DNA of 64,000 nucleotides from Gracilimonas sp. (lineage in GTDB: Bacteria > Bacteroidota > Rhodothermia > Balneolales > Balneolaceae), in the NCBI RefSeq assembly GCF_017641085.1, contig NZ_JAEPPI010000001.1, positions 1,426,001 through 1,490,000 of the forward strand, in the 5' to 3' direction. The notes below the pieces were generated by a model. It searched no databases. It saw nothing but the letters and a program-made list of their open reading frames with translations, and was not told the origin of the DNA. Made by a program: the position numbers and the translations under genes. Of the stretch, positions 25,648 through 33,900 are shown piece by piece (within the stretch, counting starts at the first letter, position 1; every line of letters begins with the position of its first letter).

Positions 25648-26181
25648 TTAATCTTTCCTAGTTGCTCGAAATTCCCCGGTAATATTTGACTCTGTATCTG
25701 AACTAATTACTGTGACAAGCCTAAAACTCCCTACTAATAGATCGTCTGTTTTTTCATCAATATATATAGTACCAGATTTAATCCCCTGGGAATCAAGTGT
25801 GTTTGGATGGACAAATATATTTTGGAAGAAAGTTGATCCTAGTTCTAATTCATCTGCGTCTGTTTCCCAAAGTGAATTTAGAGTAAGGCCGATATTGATA
25901 GTGTACTCAGTTGTTTCACCATTAATCTCTCTTGTATTAGTAATTTCTCCTGTCTTAAGAGTTAAAAATAAAACTGAATCTTCTAAAACATTCTGAAATC
26001 CATCAGTAGGAATTTCAATTTCAAAAAAAGCATTCCCATCAAAACTACTTCCATCTTCAACTTTTGCAGTAAATTTTCCATCCAAAAGTTCGTCAATATT
26101 TAAACTTGTTGAGCTTGAGCAACCTGCAAAAAATAAGGTGCTAACTATCAAGAGGTGGCTTAAAGGCGATATTAGTTTCAT
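25648..26181 (-). CDS. Small lipoprotein of unknown function (cassette gene)
   Basis: 177 residues with a lipoprotein signal ending in LFFAGC (C20). The mature part is Asp/Thr/Glu-rich and beta-strand-like (FTAKVEDGSSFDGNAFFEIEI, LFLTLKTGEITNTREINGE, GSFRLVTVISSDTESNITGEF), and I recognise no family. Base composition is noticeably AT-richer than in the neighbouring quinone reductase and RND genes. It is followed within 25 bp by the complete attC-like site, so together they look like one integron cassette. Many cassette genes encode small secreted proteins with no known homologs. Confidence 0.75.
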   Translation of the reverse strand: MKLISPLSHLLIVSTLFFAGCSSSTSLNIDELLDGKFTAKVEDGSSFDGNAFFEIEIPTDGFQNVLEDSVLFLTLKTGEITNTREINGETTEYTINIGLTLNSLWETDADELELGSTFFQNIFVHPNTLDSQGIKSGTIYIDEKTDDLLVGSFRLVTVISSDTESNITGEFRATRKD

Positions 26182-26262
26182 AACAAATATGTTTGTTGAT
26201 CTACTTATATAATCTAGTAAAGTCTAGGTAAAATAACATAATATTACCCAAACAAGGGTTTT

Positions 26263-26369
26263 GTTAGAACGCGGTGGATAAAATCCAAAAATCCGCCTTC
26301 AAAATCCTCATTCGGTGTTTCCAGGATATTATCCGACACCAAAGACGGATAAAGTCGCCGTATAACATC
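26263..26369. repeat. Imperfect inverted repeat upstream of the cassette lipoprotein
   Basis: Outer arms GTTAGAACGCGG...ATCC (26263-26286) and GGATAAAGTCGCCGTATAAC (26347-26366) pair imperfectly. Inside lie a TTCGGTGT / ACACCAAA pair and the palindrome GGATATTATCC. The polarity of the GTT and AAC ends is opposite to an attC site. Function unknown; it may be a remnant of further cassette DNA. The rest of 26182-26444 holds nothing I can name. Confidence 0.4.
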
Positions 26370-26444
26370 TTCTCAGGAATGTGCAGATTTCTTTTGAGAA
26401 AGGAAAATCAAATAGTTAGCGGTACGGGTGGGCTTGAATATGAG

Positions 26445-26535
26445 GAGTAGTGAGTTTTGAGTAGTGAGACCACTCATCACTCATCACTCACTACTAACCT
26501 CTTACATCTAACATCTTTTATCTTAAATCTATCAA
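26445..26535. repeat. Array of degenerate 7-bp repeats with mirrored halves
   Basis: Thirteen consecutive 7-mers keep phase throughout: three GAGTNNT-type units, a central GAGACCA, then nine CTNANCA-type units such as CTCATCA, CTCACTA, CTTACAT and CTAACAT. The right half is the reverse-complement type of the left (GAGTAGT against ACTACTC-type), so the array can fold on itself through a 9-bp stem, AGTAGTGAG / CTCACTACT. It fills the space up to 3 bp from the RND gene stop. Arrays of the same period flank the S23 gene at 59313-59857. Here no gene is enclosed. Confidence 0.8.
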
Positions 26536-26537
26536 CC

Positions 26538-29033
26538 CTAAAACCGAATCCAGTCTTTGTCTTCCAGCCATTGGATAAGCGCGGGCAGGAAAGTAATCGA
26601 GGTTAGTAAGGTCATGCCGATTCCCAGCACCGCCATTACTCCTATTGACTGCAGGCCCGGATGATTCGTGAAAAGCAGTCCGGCAAAACCGAGCATGGTG
26701 GTAATGGAGCCCATGGTTATGTGCTGCCCCGTACTCGAAAGCACCTGCCACATGCTGTTCTTTCCTTCTTCCCGGTAACGGTGCGCAAGGTGCACGCCGC
26801 TGTCTTCCCCGATTCCGAGAATAGCCGGAAGAACCACCAGGTTATAAAAGTTAAACTGCAGGCCGAATATCATCATGAGACCAAACAGCCAGAGCAGACC
26901 CACCAGTAACGGAAGCATGGCTATGATAGACCACCGGAACGACCGGAAGGAAAACAACATGAAGAAGTAAATGAAAATGAAGGTGGCCCCTACCATATAC
27001 GGACTTTCAGTTCGCATCAGGTCGAGCATGGAGGCGGCTACAATAGAGGTACTGGCTGCATGAAATTCTTTACCGCTGTCCAGGGTCACCACCGATACGT
27101 CATTCTTAAAGGCGATGGATTTCTTTCCGTCTCCCAGCCCTACCGACGGATAGATGATAACGAAACGCCCCACCTCTCCGTCTTTGGTAATAAAACGGGA
27201 CTTCAGGTAATTCGGGATGGAATCCAGCGAAACGGGCTCAGTGGTTTGGGCGGCCATCCGAAGTTTTTCCAGGTCCTCATCCTCCTGTTCAACCAAGAAT
27301 GGGTCCTTTAAGAGCTCCCGAATTTCGGCAATTTTTTGAAGCTTCTGCTGCTCTTGTGCTTCATGGATTGGATAACGTTCCTGCAGGGTCTCCACGCTTT
27401 TTATGGTCGGTGAAGTAGTGTCGGAATCCATCCGTTCTTTCAGGATGCCTGCAATTTCTTCCACCTGCTCGTTGGTCTCGGCAATGATGTAAGCCGGATT
27501 GCGCTTGCTGTTGTCATCCACCTGACCGGCAAAGGAACGAAATTCTTCATATTCAGGGAAGGTGGGTTCCAGCTCACCAAAGTCGTACTGAAAGCGGAGA
27601 TTGCCGCTGAAGCCGATCACAAAGGCCGAAGCAACCAGGCCCACCGTTACAATGGTTCGGGCGTATGGGTAGCGGTGTACGCCGGTGTATTCCTCCTTCT
27701 GCTCATCGGAGATCAGGATCCAGTTGAGGCGTTCATCAAATATAACCAGCAGTGCCGGAAGGATATATAACATAGCCATGAGTGACAGCAATATTCCGGT
27801 GCCGGATATAAAACCAAATTCGGAAAAGCCGCGGAAATCGGCGAACATCAGAATGTATAAAGCAGCAGCGGTAGTAAAAGCCGATACCAGGATGGCTTCC
27901 CCGGTCTTTTCATTTGTTTTCATGACGGCGTCATGGGCATTCATTCCCAGGGAGCGAAGCTCTATATACCGGGCATAGTAATGAATACCATAATCGATGC
28001 CCAACCCGAACAGGATCACGAAAAGAACGGAAGTCATGGTATTTAATACTCCTAAATAGAAGTAGGTGATTCCGAATGTCCAGGTCAGGCTGATCAAAAG
28101 CGGAACCCCGATAATAAGCACCGGAACCGGCATCCGGATAATGTGCGACCAAACGGAGTAATCTCCATTCCCGTTGGTTCCTTTGCGGTAATGAATATAC
28201 TTTTTAAAGAAGAAGTACAGCATCACCAGCAAAATCACACTGCTGATCCCGCTGGCAAAACTTCCCAGAACGTCGTTCATGATGGAGGTGAGTTCCTCAA
28301 GGTGTCGTTTCAGCCGGCCACCGAAACGAACTTCCATTTCCGGGTGGTAAGCCTGAGGGTTCATGGAGGCAAGTAAGGAATCATATTCATCAAACATATC
28401 CTCCAGGTACTTGATGTCGCTTTTGGAACCCGTTGGAAAGAACCGGACTACCATGATGGTACTGTCCTCATTTACCGGGTACTCTGAAGGAACCAGCATG
28501 TTGTAGCTGTCTTCAAAGTTTTCGGCTCCTGCGGTTTCTTCCTCATCTTCATCCCCGAGATCAAAATAGAACGGGTTGGCCTCTTCTTTGGCCTGTTGGA
28601 TTTCATCTTGCAGGTACTGGGTTACTTCCTCCAGCTCGTTCTCGCTGGCGAGGTACAGGGCGTTGTTCTTTACAAACTCTGTTTCCCGTCGGAATTCAGC
28701 CCGTTTAAAAAAGGTGTCTTCATAACGGGGATAGTACAAATCGAGGGAGCGTTGAATCAGGGTATCGGCAAAGGCTTTGTTGGCTTCAAAGCTGGGAGAG
28801 TTAATCACCACCAGCATTTCCGTTTCTCCCCCTACCGACTCGCTCAGCTTTTCCAGGGCCAACACATTGGAGTGATCTTCTGGGAGAAGATTGGCAATGT
28901 CGGTATCAACTTTAAGCTGAAGCGCATAATAGCCGCTTAAAACGGCCAGTATAATACAAACGGAAACGACCCAATACGGATGGGAATAATTGAATTTCAG
29001 TAGTGGCTTTAACAGCCTCAGAAGTTGTTTCAT
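26538..29033 (-). CDS. RND/MMPL-family exporter (HpnN-like)
   Basis: 831 residues in the MMPL/RND fold of two repeats. Each has one transmembrane helix, a large periplasmic domain and a five-helix bundle. The first periplasmic domain lies at about residues 40-250 (LLPEDHSNVLALEKLSE) and the first bundle at about 260-430 with LFGLGIDYGIHYYARYIELR. The second half ends with ILGIGEDSGVHLAHRYREEG and a final bundle. The GxxxD-G-H motifs are the usual proton-relay positions. This single-chain type includes lipid and hopanoid exporters. It is not beside its possible TolC and MlaC partners (40.2-42.2 kb), but those would suit it. Its 3' end touches the 7-bp repeat array. Confidence 0.9.
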   Translation of the reverse strand: MKQLLRLLKPLLKFNYSHPYWVVSVCIILAVLSGYYALQLKVDTDIANLLPEDHSNVLALEKLSESVGGETEMLVVINSPSFEANKAFADTLIQRSLDLYYPRYEDTFFKRAEFRRETEFVKNNALYLASENELEEVTQYLQDEIQQAKEEANPFYFDLGDEDEEETAGAENFEDSYNMLVPSEYPVNEDSTIMVVRFFPTGSKSDIKYLEDMFDEYDSLLASMNPQAYHPEMEVRFGGRLKRHLEELTSIMNDVLGSFASGISSVILLVMLYFFFKKYIHYRKGTNGNGDYSVWSHIIRMPVPVLIIGVPLLISLTWTFGITYFYLGVLNTMTSVLFVILFGLGIDYGIHYYARYIELRSLGMNAHDAVMKTNEKTGEAILVSAFTTAAALYILMFADFRGFSEFGFISGTGILLSLMAMLYILPALLVIFDERLNWILISDEQKEEYTGVHRYPYARTIVTVGLVASAFVIGFSGNLRFQYDFGELEPTFPEYEEFRSFAGQVDDNSKRNPAYIIAETNEQVEEIAGILKERMDSDTTSPTIKSVETLQERYPIHEAQEQQKLQKIAEIRELLKDPFLVEQEDEDLEKLRMAAQTTEPVSLDSIPNYLKSRFITKDGEVGRFVIIYPSVGLGDGKKSIAFKNDVSVVTLDSGKEFHAASTSIVAASMLDLMRTESPYMVGATFIFIYFFMLFSFRSFRWSIIAMLPLLVGLLWLFGLMMIFGLQFNFYNLVVLPAILGIGEDSGVHLAHRYREEGKNSMWQVLSSTGQHITMGSITTMLGFAGLLFTNHPGLQSIGVMAVLGIGMTLLTSITFLPALIQWLEDKDWIRF

Positions 29034-29482
29034 TTAAATAGATTCCTGGAAAATTCTTTAATCAATGCCCTGCATCTGTTTGCTGCGGGTCATATTTCGT
29101 TCTGCAGATTACTTCATCGGAAGGCGTTTAAACTTTGAATGCCTGCATTTCAAAATGCCTAACATAAAAAATATGATCGCCAATCCTGAAGCGGTGGAAA
29201 TTAACTGTTTTTCGCCTAATTTATTTCATTTGATCACGCAATTTTAAAAAACAAAACATCTTCGGTTAACATACATATAATTGATTCAGACTAATCCTAG
29301 ATTTGCCCCGTTTGTTCGAATAACTATGATTCAGAATTATTTACATTTCGCCAATGAAATCTTCCAAAGCCGTGTTAAGCCTTTAAAATTTACCCTAACA
29401 TTAACTATTGAATACGCTCTTTACTAATTATCTATCATCTGCACACAGCTTTTTCTGCCCAATTTTTCAATTATATTCATCG
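29034..29482. other. Divergent intergenic region between RND and CrtC-like genes
   Basis: About 450 bp without a convincing gene. It must contain the promoters for the RND gene (minus) and the CrtC-like pair (plus). The clearest structure is an inverted repeat at 29122-29160, AGGCGTTT...TTTGAATGC paired with GCATTTCAAAATGCCT, immediately followed by AACATAAAAAA. The GGCGTTTAAAC stretch also occurs in the attC-like site at 25507, so it might be a worn attC remnant, but the ends do not fit well. A 60-codon frame at 29065 has no family features. Confidence 0.4.
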
Positions 29483-30532
29483 ATGAAATCTTTTTTCTTT
29501 AGGTTCTTATTTATTCTATTTCTTCTGCCGGTTTCGCTCTCTGCTCAAACAGTATATTTCCCTGTTGGAAGTTTCGGAGATTCGGATGGTCAGGACTTCG
29601 CTGCCAAGAATATTCAGTCAAAATATTTTAACGAGCTGTGGACTTATCATGTGCAGCTCGATAATGGTGTTCAGCTGATCTATACCTTTTCCATCAACGA
29701 TTTCGGCTCATTTAAAGGCAGAGTTACCGGCGTTAAGCTCTCGGTTACCTGGACTGACGGTAACACCTATGTAGTGAATAAGGAATATAATCCCGCCACC
29801 TTAGTGGTTGAGCCGGACAGTAATTACATCCGCCCTCATCCTGAACGACCTTACTGGGGCAAAGGCAGTTTTGATGATAAGCACCGCCTGTTTTTTCACA
29901 ACACCAACGACGGGGTTCAATACGATCTGGATCTCACCTTCACCAACATCGCGAAAGGAAAAACCATGGGAGACGGCGTTTATAAAGTTGGTAATAACGA
30001 GCTCGGAATGGCTCTGCTCATTCCCCATGCTGATGTGAAAGGTATGGTGGCTATTAACGGTGATACGCTGAATGTAACCGGTGTGGGGTATATGGATCAC
30101 ATTTATCAGAATAATCTCTCTTCGGAAATTATTGACCGCAGTTACCGAATTAAAACCGGGGATGCTGAGAATGGCATGTTCTTCCATTTCCTGACGCTTC
30201 GCAAAGCAGGCCTCCAAACTCCGATTGGCTATGGAGTGGGCTACCGAAACGGACTCGAGTATCTAATCACCCCTTCTTCAATTGAACGGGTAGAATCGGG
30301 GCAGGAAACCCCAGAGTTGGACCGCTATGTTAAAATCAAACCTTACCAAACGGATGTACTGAATGTGAGGGTGAAAAAACACATGGACACTTACTCCCTG
30401 CTGAATGAACTGGGAGGCATAAAAAGGTTTGTAGCCAAAAAAGTAATTGGCGGAGAGCTGATTGAGATGAATGGTACCGTAACCATCAATAAAGACCAAC
30501 TCGGTTATTTTTATTACCTGGTAGCTAAGTAA
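29483..30532 (+). CDS. Secreted CrtC/AttH lipocalin-like protein, paralog 1
   Basis: 349 residues from the ATG at 29483; a longer frame opens at 29408, but only this start gives a clean signal peptide (KSFFFRFLFILFLLPVSLSAQ). The fold markers are a repeated beta core with FNELWTYHVQLDNGVQLIYTF early, PHPERPYWGKGSFDD in the middle and GVGYMDHIYQNN later. The last resembles the G-x-DHxW/Y motif of the hydroxyneurosporene synthase (CrtC)/AttH family (lipocalin-like pair of barrels). It lacks carotenoid context, so a small-molecule or lipid role in the envelope is only inferred. It is followed 75 bp later by a paralog. Confidence 0.7.
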   Translation: MKSFFFRFLFILFLLPVSLSAQTVYFPVGSFGDSDGQDFAAKNIQSKYFNELWTYHVQLDNGVQLIYTFSINDFGSFKGRVTGVKLSVTWTDGNTYVVNKEYNPATLVVEPDSNYIRPHPERPYWGKGSFDDKHRLFFHNTNDGVQYDLDLTFTNIAKGKTMGDGVYKVGNNELGMALLIPHADVKGMVAINGDTLNVTGVGYMDHIYQNNLSSEIIDRSYRIKTGDAENGMFFHFLTLRKAGLQTPIGYGVGYRNGLEYLITPSSIERVESGQETPELDRYVKIKPYQTDVLNVRVKKHMDTYSLLNELGGIKRFVAKKVIGGELIEMNGTVTINKDQLGYFYYLVAK

Positions 30533-30607
30533 TAAATTTGAGGTCAATACAACTTAACCGTTTTGCCGGATGAGGCTCACTTTATTAAATTTTTTGAGCA
30601 GTATTCT

Positions 30608-31648
30608 ATGAAACAATCTTTAATCGTTATCCTCTGTTTATTCTTATTTCATCAGGCTTTGTTTGCCCAGAGTTATATTGAAAAAGCACATCCCGAAATA
30701 ACGGAGCTTAAACAAGATGATTTCAAGATTCACAATAAACAGGGGGCCTATTACAATGAACAGTGGGCCTACCACGTGATTCTGGATAACGACGCTCAAA
30801 TCTATGTTACCTACGCCGTACATCATTTTGCAGGACTTAGGAATTCTTCAAGCAGCGGAAGACTTTCCCTGTTGAACTGGAAGGGTGAAAACTATAGTTC
30901 GCCAAGAGAATATGACCTGAATAATCTGATACTTCAGGAAAACCCCTATAAAATGAAGCTGCATCCCGAACGGGATATTTGGATTGAAGGCATACCCGGA
31001 TTTAGCGAGCATCACTTTCATTTTAAGGGTAAATATGAAATACATATAAATTTTGATCAACCCTACCCCGGCTTTAAACCGGGCAATGGGGTTTTTAAGT
31101 TAGGTGATGAGGATGAACTAGGGATGTTTGTCCATATTCCCTTTTCCAGGGTTTCGGGTTATATCGCAGAAGGTCAGGATACCGTTAAAGTTTCCGGTAT
31201 CGGATTTATGGACCACATCTATCAAACAAATTTAGCCACAAGGCTGCTTGAAAGCAGTTATAAGTTTAATGGAAGAACAGAGAATGGTTTTTCCGGCGGC
31301 TCTTTTATGGTACCTAAGCATTCTGCCAATGAGGCCATCGGTTACGCCTATTTCTATGATGGTGAAACATTGACTTTGAAAAACCCTGAAAAGGTCACCG
31401 TTAATAAACGAAAAGAAGTATCAGGAACTAAGACCCCTCTCGATATTACTGTCAATTATGAGGACGGGTCCAGCGATACTTTTTATTTTAGTGAAGTAGA
31501 GGAAAAAGTAGCTATGTTAAATGAACTGAGTGCTTTTAAAAAGCTGATCATTAAGCCCTTTTTAGGTGGAGAAGTTCTATTCTACCGGGGCCGGGCCCAA
31601 ACAAACACCAAAGAAGAAGTGTATTTTAACCTTTCATTGGTTGATTGA
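30608..31648 (+). CDS. Secreted CrtC/AttH lipocalin-like protein, paralog 2
   Basis: 346 residues from the ATG at 30608, chosen because a signal peptide (KQSLIVILCLFLFHQALFAQ) then begins directly. It is clearly related to the previous gene: YYNEQWAYHVILDNDAQIYVTYAVHHF matches its core, LHPERDIWIEG matches PHPERPYWGK, GDEDELGMFVHIPFSRVSGY matches GNNELGMALLIPHADVKG, and GIGFMDHIYQTN matches GVGYMDHIYQNN. The pair is a tandem duplication that has diverged widely. Its 3' end overlaps the convergent nucleotidyltransferase gene by 23 bp. Confidence 0.7.
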   Translation: MKQSLIVILCLFLFHQALFAQSYIEKAHPEITELKQDDFKIHNKQGAYYNEQWAYHVILDNDAQIYVTYAVHHFAGLRNSSSSGRLSLLNWKGENYSSPREYDLNNLILQENPYKMKLHPERDIWIEGIPGFSEHHFHFKGKYEIHINFDQPYPGFKPGNGVFKLGDEDELGMFVHIPFSRVSGYIAEGQDTVKVSGIGFMDHIYQTNLATRLLESSYKFNGRTENGFSGGSFMVPKHSANEAIGYAYFYDGETLTLKNPEKVTVNKRKEVSGTKTPLDITVNYEDGSSDTFYFSEVEEKVAMLNELSAFKKLIIKPFLGGEVLFYRGRAQTNTKEEVYFNLSLVD

Positions 31649-32378
31649 TCTCAGACAACATCTTCTCCGCTTCAGCCAGCATTTCCGGGGTGTCCACATC
31701 CTGCCAGTAAGCATCTCCGATGTCCAGCGTATGCATTTTTCCGGCTTCGGCCAGGGCCTGAACTCCATCAGAAAGTGAGGCATCGCCGGTAGCTTCATAT
31801 ACTCGCTTAATTTCATCAAGCAAGCCTTTAGTGCATACAAATACGCCGGTGTCGATGCAGTTGTACTCGCTGATAAGCTTCCCTATCGACTTGATTCGAC
31901 CTTCCTTCACCATCACTTTGGTGGCGTCATCCATATCAAAGATTTCATCCACTTTGTAATCTACCAGTAAGGTAGCGGTGCCTTCATCCGGTTGATGCGC
32001 GCCCGCCAGTTCCATCATTTGATCAGAAAGGATGTGGTCGGCCATGGTTAGAATAAAATCCTCTTCAATAAAAGGCTCAGCAACCAGTACCGAAATTCCG
32101 TTACTCAAATCGTACCGCTTGTTATGGGCAAATTCGATGGGAACATCCCCGGTGTAAGAATCAAGGATGTCTTTCTTAATCTCTTCAAACCCAAAACCCA
32201 GCACAATGACGACTTTCCCGCATCCTGCCGTTCTCAGACTTTCGATGGTGCGATAGATAAGCGGAGTACCACCGACAGAAGTCAGTGGTTTGAGATCCGT
32301 ATCTGTATCCACACCGGCCAGGCGGGAACCAAATCCCGCCGCTAAAACGACACCTGTTTTTGTTGGTAATTCAGACAT
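31626..32378 (-). CDS. Sugar/inositol-phosphate nucleotidyltransferase (IPCT-like)
   Basis: 250 residues with a GT-A-like nucleotidyltransferase fold. The NTP-binding loop is VVLAAGFGSRLAGVDTDTDLKPL and is followed by VGGTPLIYRTIESL; SNGISVLVA and the metal Asp in TMADHILSD complete the active site. These features resemble the CTP:inositol-1-phosphate cytidylyltransferase part of archaeal and bacterial IPCT/DIPPS enzymes. It lies 5 bp downstream of the inositol-3-phosphate synthase gene, which strongly favours inositol phosphate as the acceptor. The product would be CDP-inositol. The fused or adjacent CDP-alcohol phosphotransferase expected for di-inositol-phosphate or inositol-lipid synthesis is not in the window. 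Confidence 0.68.
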   Translation of the reverse strand: MSELPTKTGVVLAAGFGSRLAGVDTDTDLKPLTSVGGTPLIYRTIESLRTAGCGKVVIVLGFGFEEIKKDILDSYTGDVPIEFAHNKRYDLSNGISVLVAEPFIEEDFILTMADHILSDQMMELAGAHQPDEGTATLLVDYKVDEIFDMDDATKVMVKEGRIKSIGKLISEYNCIDTGVFVCTKGLLDEIKRVYEATGDASLSDGVQALAEAGKMHTLDIGDAYWQDVDTPEMLAEAEKMLSEINQPMKG

Positions 32379-32383
32379 AAAAC

Positions 32384-33700
32384 TTATTTGTAGGAGTCGT
32401 AATTCTCAGACAGGTGAGTTACCGGCTGCTCTCCACCCATAACGCGCAGGGTGTTTTTGAGCCTGAAATGCTGAATGAAAATATCGTGCTCCTGAACATG
32501 GCCGTCTTCAACCTGGGGACTCTTGAAGTAGAAACTCAGCCATTCCTGAACACCGGCTTTGCCTTCACGCTTGGCAAGGTCAAGGAACAGGGCAAGGTCA
32601 AGAACGATCGGTGCAGCGAGAATAGAATCACGGCAGAGGAAATCCACTTTGATCTGCATGGGGTAGCTCATCCAGCCAAAGATATCGATGTTGTCCCAGC
32701 CTTCTTTCTCATCACCGCGTGGCGGGTAATAGTTAATACGAACTTTGTGGTACAGATCCGCATACAGGTCTTTGTAAGTCTCGGGCTGAAGGATGGTATC
32801 CAGTACACCTGATTTGGTAACTTCTTTTGACTTGAAGCTTTCCGGATCGTCCAGTACTTCACCGTCACGGTTTCCTAAAATATTGGTAGAGAACCAGCCC
32901 TGAATACCCAGCATCCGTGTTTTGAAACCCGGTGCTAAAATGGTTTTCATCAGGGTTTGGCCGGTTTTAAAGTCTTTTCCGGCAATAGGTACGCCTTTCT
33001 CTTCTGCCAGCTGTGTGAGGGCAGGATTATCGGCTGATAAGTTTGGAGCGCCGTTTGCATACGGTACGCCTTCCATGATAGCTGCGTAAGCATAAAGCTG
33101 AGAAGGTGAAATAGCTTCATCGTTTTCTTCCAGACCTTTTTCGAAGGCTTCAATCGACATATGACATTCGGAAGGTGACTGGTAAACTTCAGTAGAACCA
33201 CACCATACCATTACCGCACGTGTTGCCCCGGTTTCCTTCATTCGGTTGCGAATGTCTTCGCGAAGCTGCTCGGCCAGGTCTTTTTTGGTTTTGAAATCTT
33301 TCACGTTTGGCCCGTCCAGCTTCTTCACATACTTCTGCTCAAAAGCAGCCGACATAGGCTCAATAGTCTTCAGGAAATCGGCAATGGGCTCAATATCCTG
33401 TGGCTTCAACACTTTGGCGTGAACGCAGGCATCATACACATTATCGGGCTTTACGTCCCATCCCCCGAATGTCAGGTCTTCCAGTTCGGCAAGTGGTAAA
33501 AAATCTTTGATGAGCGGGTTTCGGTTTTCAGACCGAGCTCCTAAACGGATGGTCTGCATCTGGGTAAGAGAACCGATAGGCTTGGATAATCCTTTTCGAA
33601 TAGATTCAACACCTGCGATAAAGGTGGTGGCAACGGCTCCCATTCCCGGAGTTAAAACTAATAATTTCCCGTCTGCTGCTTTTGTGCTGTTATTTGACAT
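32384..33700 (-). CDS. ino1: myo-Inositol-3-phosphate synthase
   Basis: 438 residues. The NAD-binding loop is near the N-terminus (VLTPGMGAVATTFIAGVESI). The family signatures NGAPNLSADNPALTQLAEEKGVPIAGKDFKTGQT (about 220-255) and PMQIKVDFLCRDSILAAPIVLDL (about 350-375) hold the catalytic lysines of the aldol-type cyclisation of glucose-6-phosphate to inositol-3-phosphate. It is the first gene of a two-gene unit with the IPCT-like nucleotidyltransferase. Inositol could feed membrane inositol lipids or the compatible solute di-inositol phosphate. Confidence 0.95.
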   Translation of the reverse strand: MSNNSTKAADGKLLVLTPGMGAVATTFIAGVESIRKGLSKPIGSLTQMQTIRLGARSENRNPLIKDFLPLAELEDLTFGGWDVKPDNVYDACVHAKVLKPQDIEPIADFLKTIEPMSAAFEQKYVKKLDGPNVKDFKTKKDLAEQLREDIRNRMKETGATRAVMVWCGSTEVYQSPSECHMSIEAFEKGLEENDEAISPSQLYAYAAIMEGVPYANGAPNLSADNPALTQLAEEKGVPIAGKDFKTGQTLMKTILAPGFKTRMLGIQGWFSTNILGNRDGEVLDDPESFKSKEVTKSGVLDTILQPETYKDLYADLYHKVRINYYPPRGDEKEGWDNIDIFGWMSYPMQIKVDFLCRDSILAAPIVLDLALFLDLAKREGKAGVQEWLSFYFKSPQVEDGHVQEHDIFIQHFRLKNTLRVMGGEQPVTHLSENYDSYK

Positions 33701-33900
33701 TCGTAACTTTTTAGCTGAAAATTTTAATCCTTAAAGATAAAGAACTTGCTCAAGTTATGTTAGCACTTAATTAGTAATTCTATAAGAATTCGATAACCCC
33801 TTCTTAATCCTTCATTTCAATTGCTTGCGCTTCGCCCTATATTTGCTGACTCCATTTTTTATAAAACAAAAGCGACAATCCCTGATGATTATTAAAGATA

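Noticed and set aside
26263-26369. A third attC-like site upstream of the lipoprotein gene
   Set aside because: The inverted repeat begins with GTTAG and ends with TAAC, the reverse of the attC polarity, and the arms pair poorly.
26445-26535. Possible CRISPR array
   Set aside because: The period is 7 bp, with no spacers and no cas genes. The halves are mirrored, unlike CRISPR repeats.
29122-29160. Degenerate attC or terminator between the RND and CrtC-like genes
   Set aside because: It shares GGCGTTTAAAC with the real site, but the ends lack the AAC/GTT pattern and no gene ends next to it. Kept only as a note in the intergenic entry.
29065-29247. 60-codon frame upstream of the CrtC-like gene
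   Set aside because: Cys- and Phe-rich random-looking sequence across the inverted repeat, with no ribosome site and no family features.
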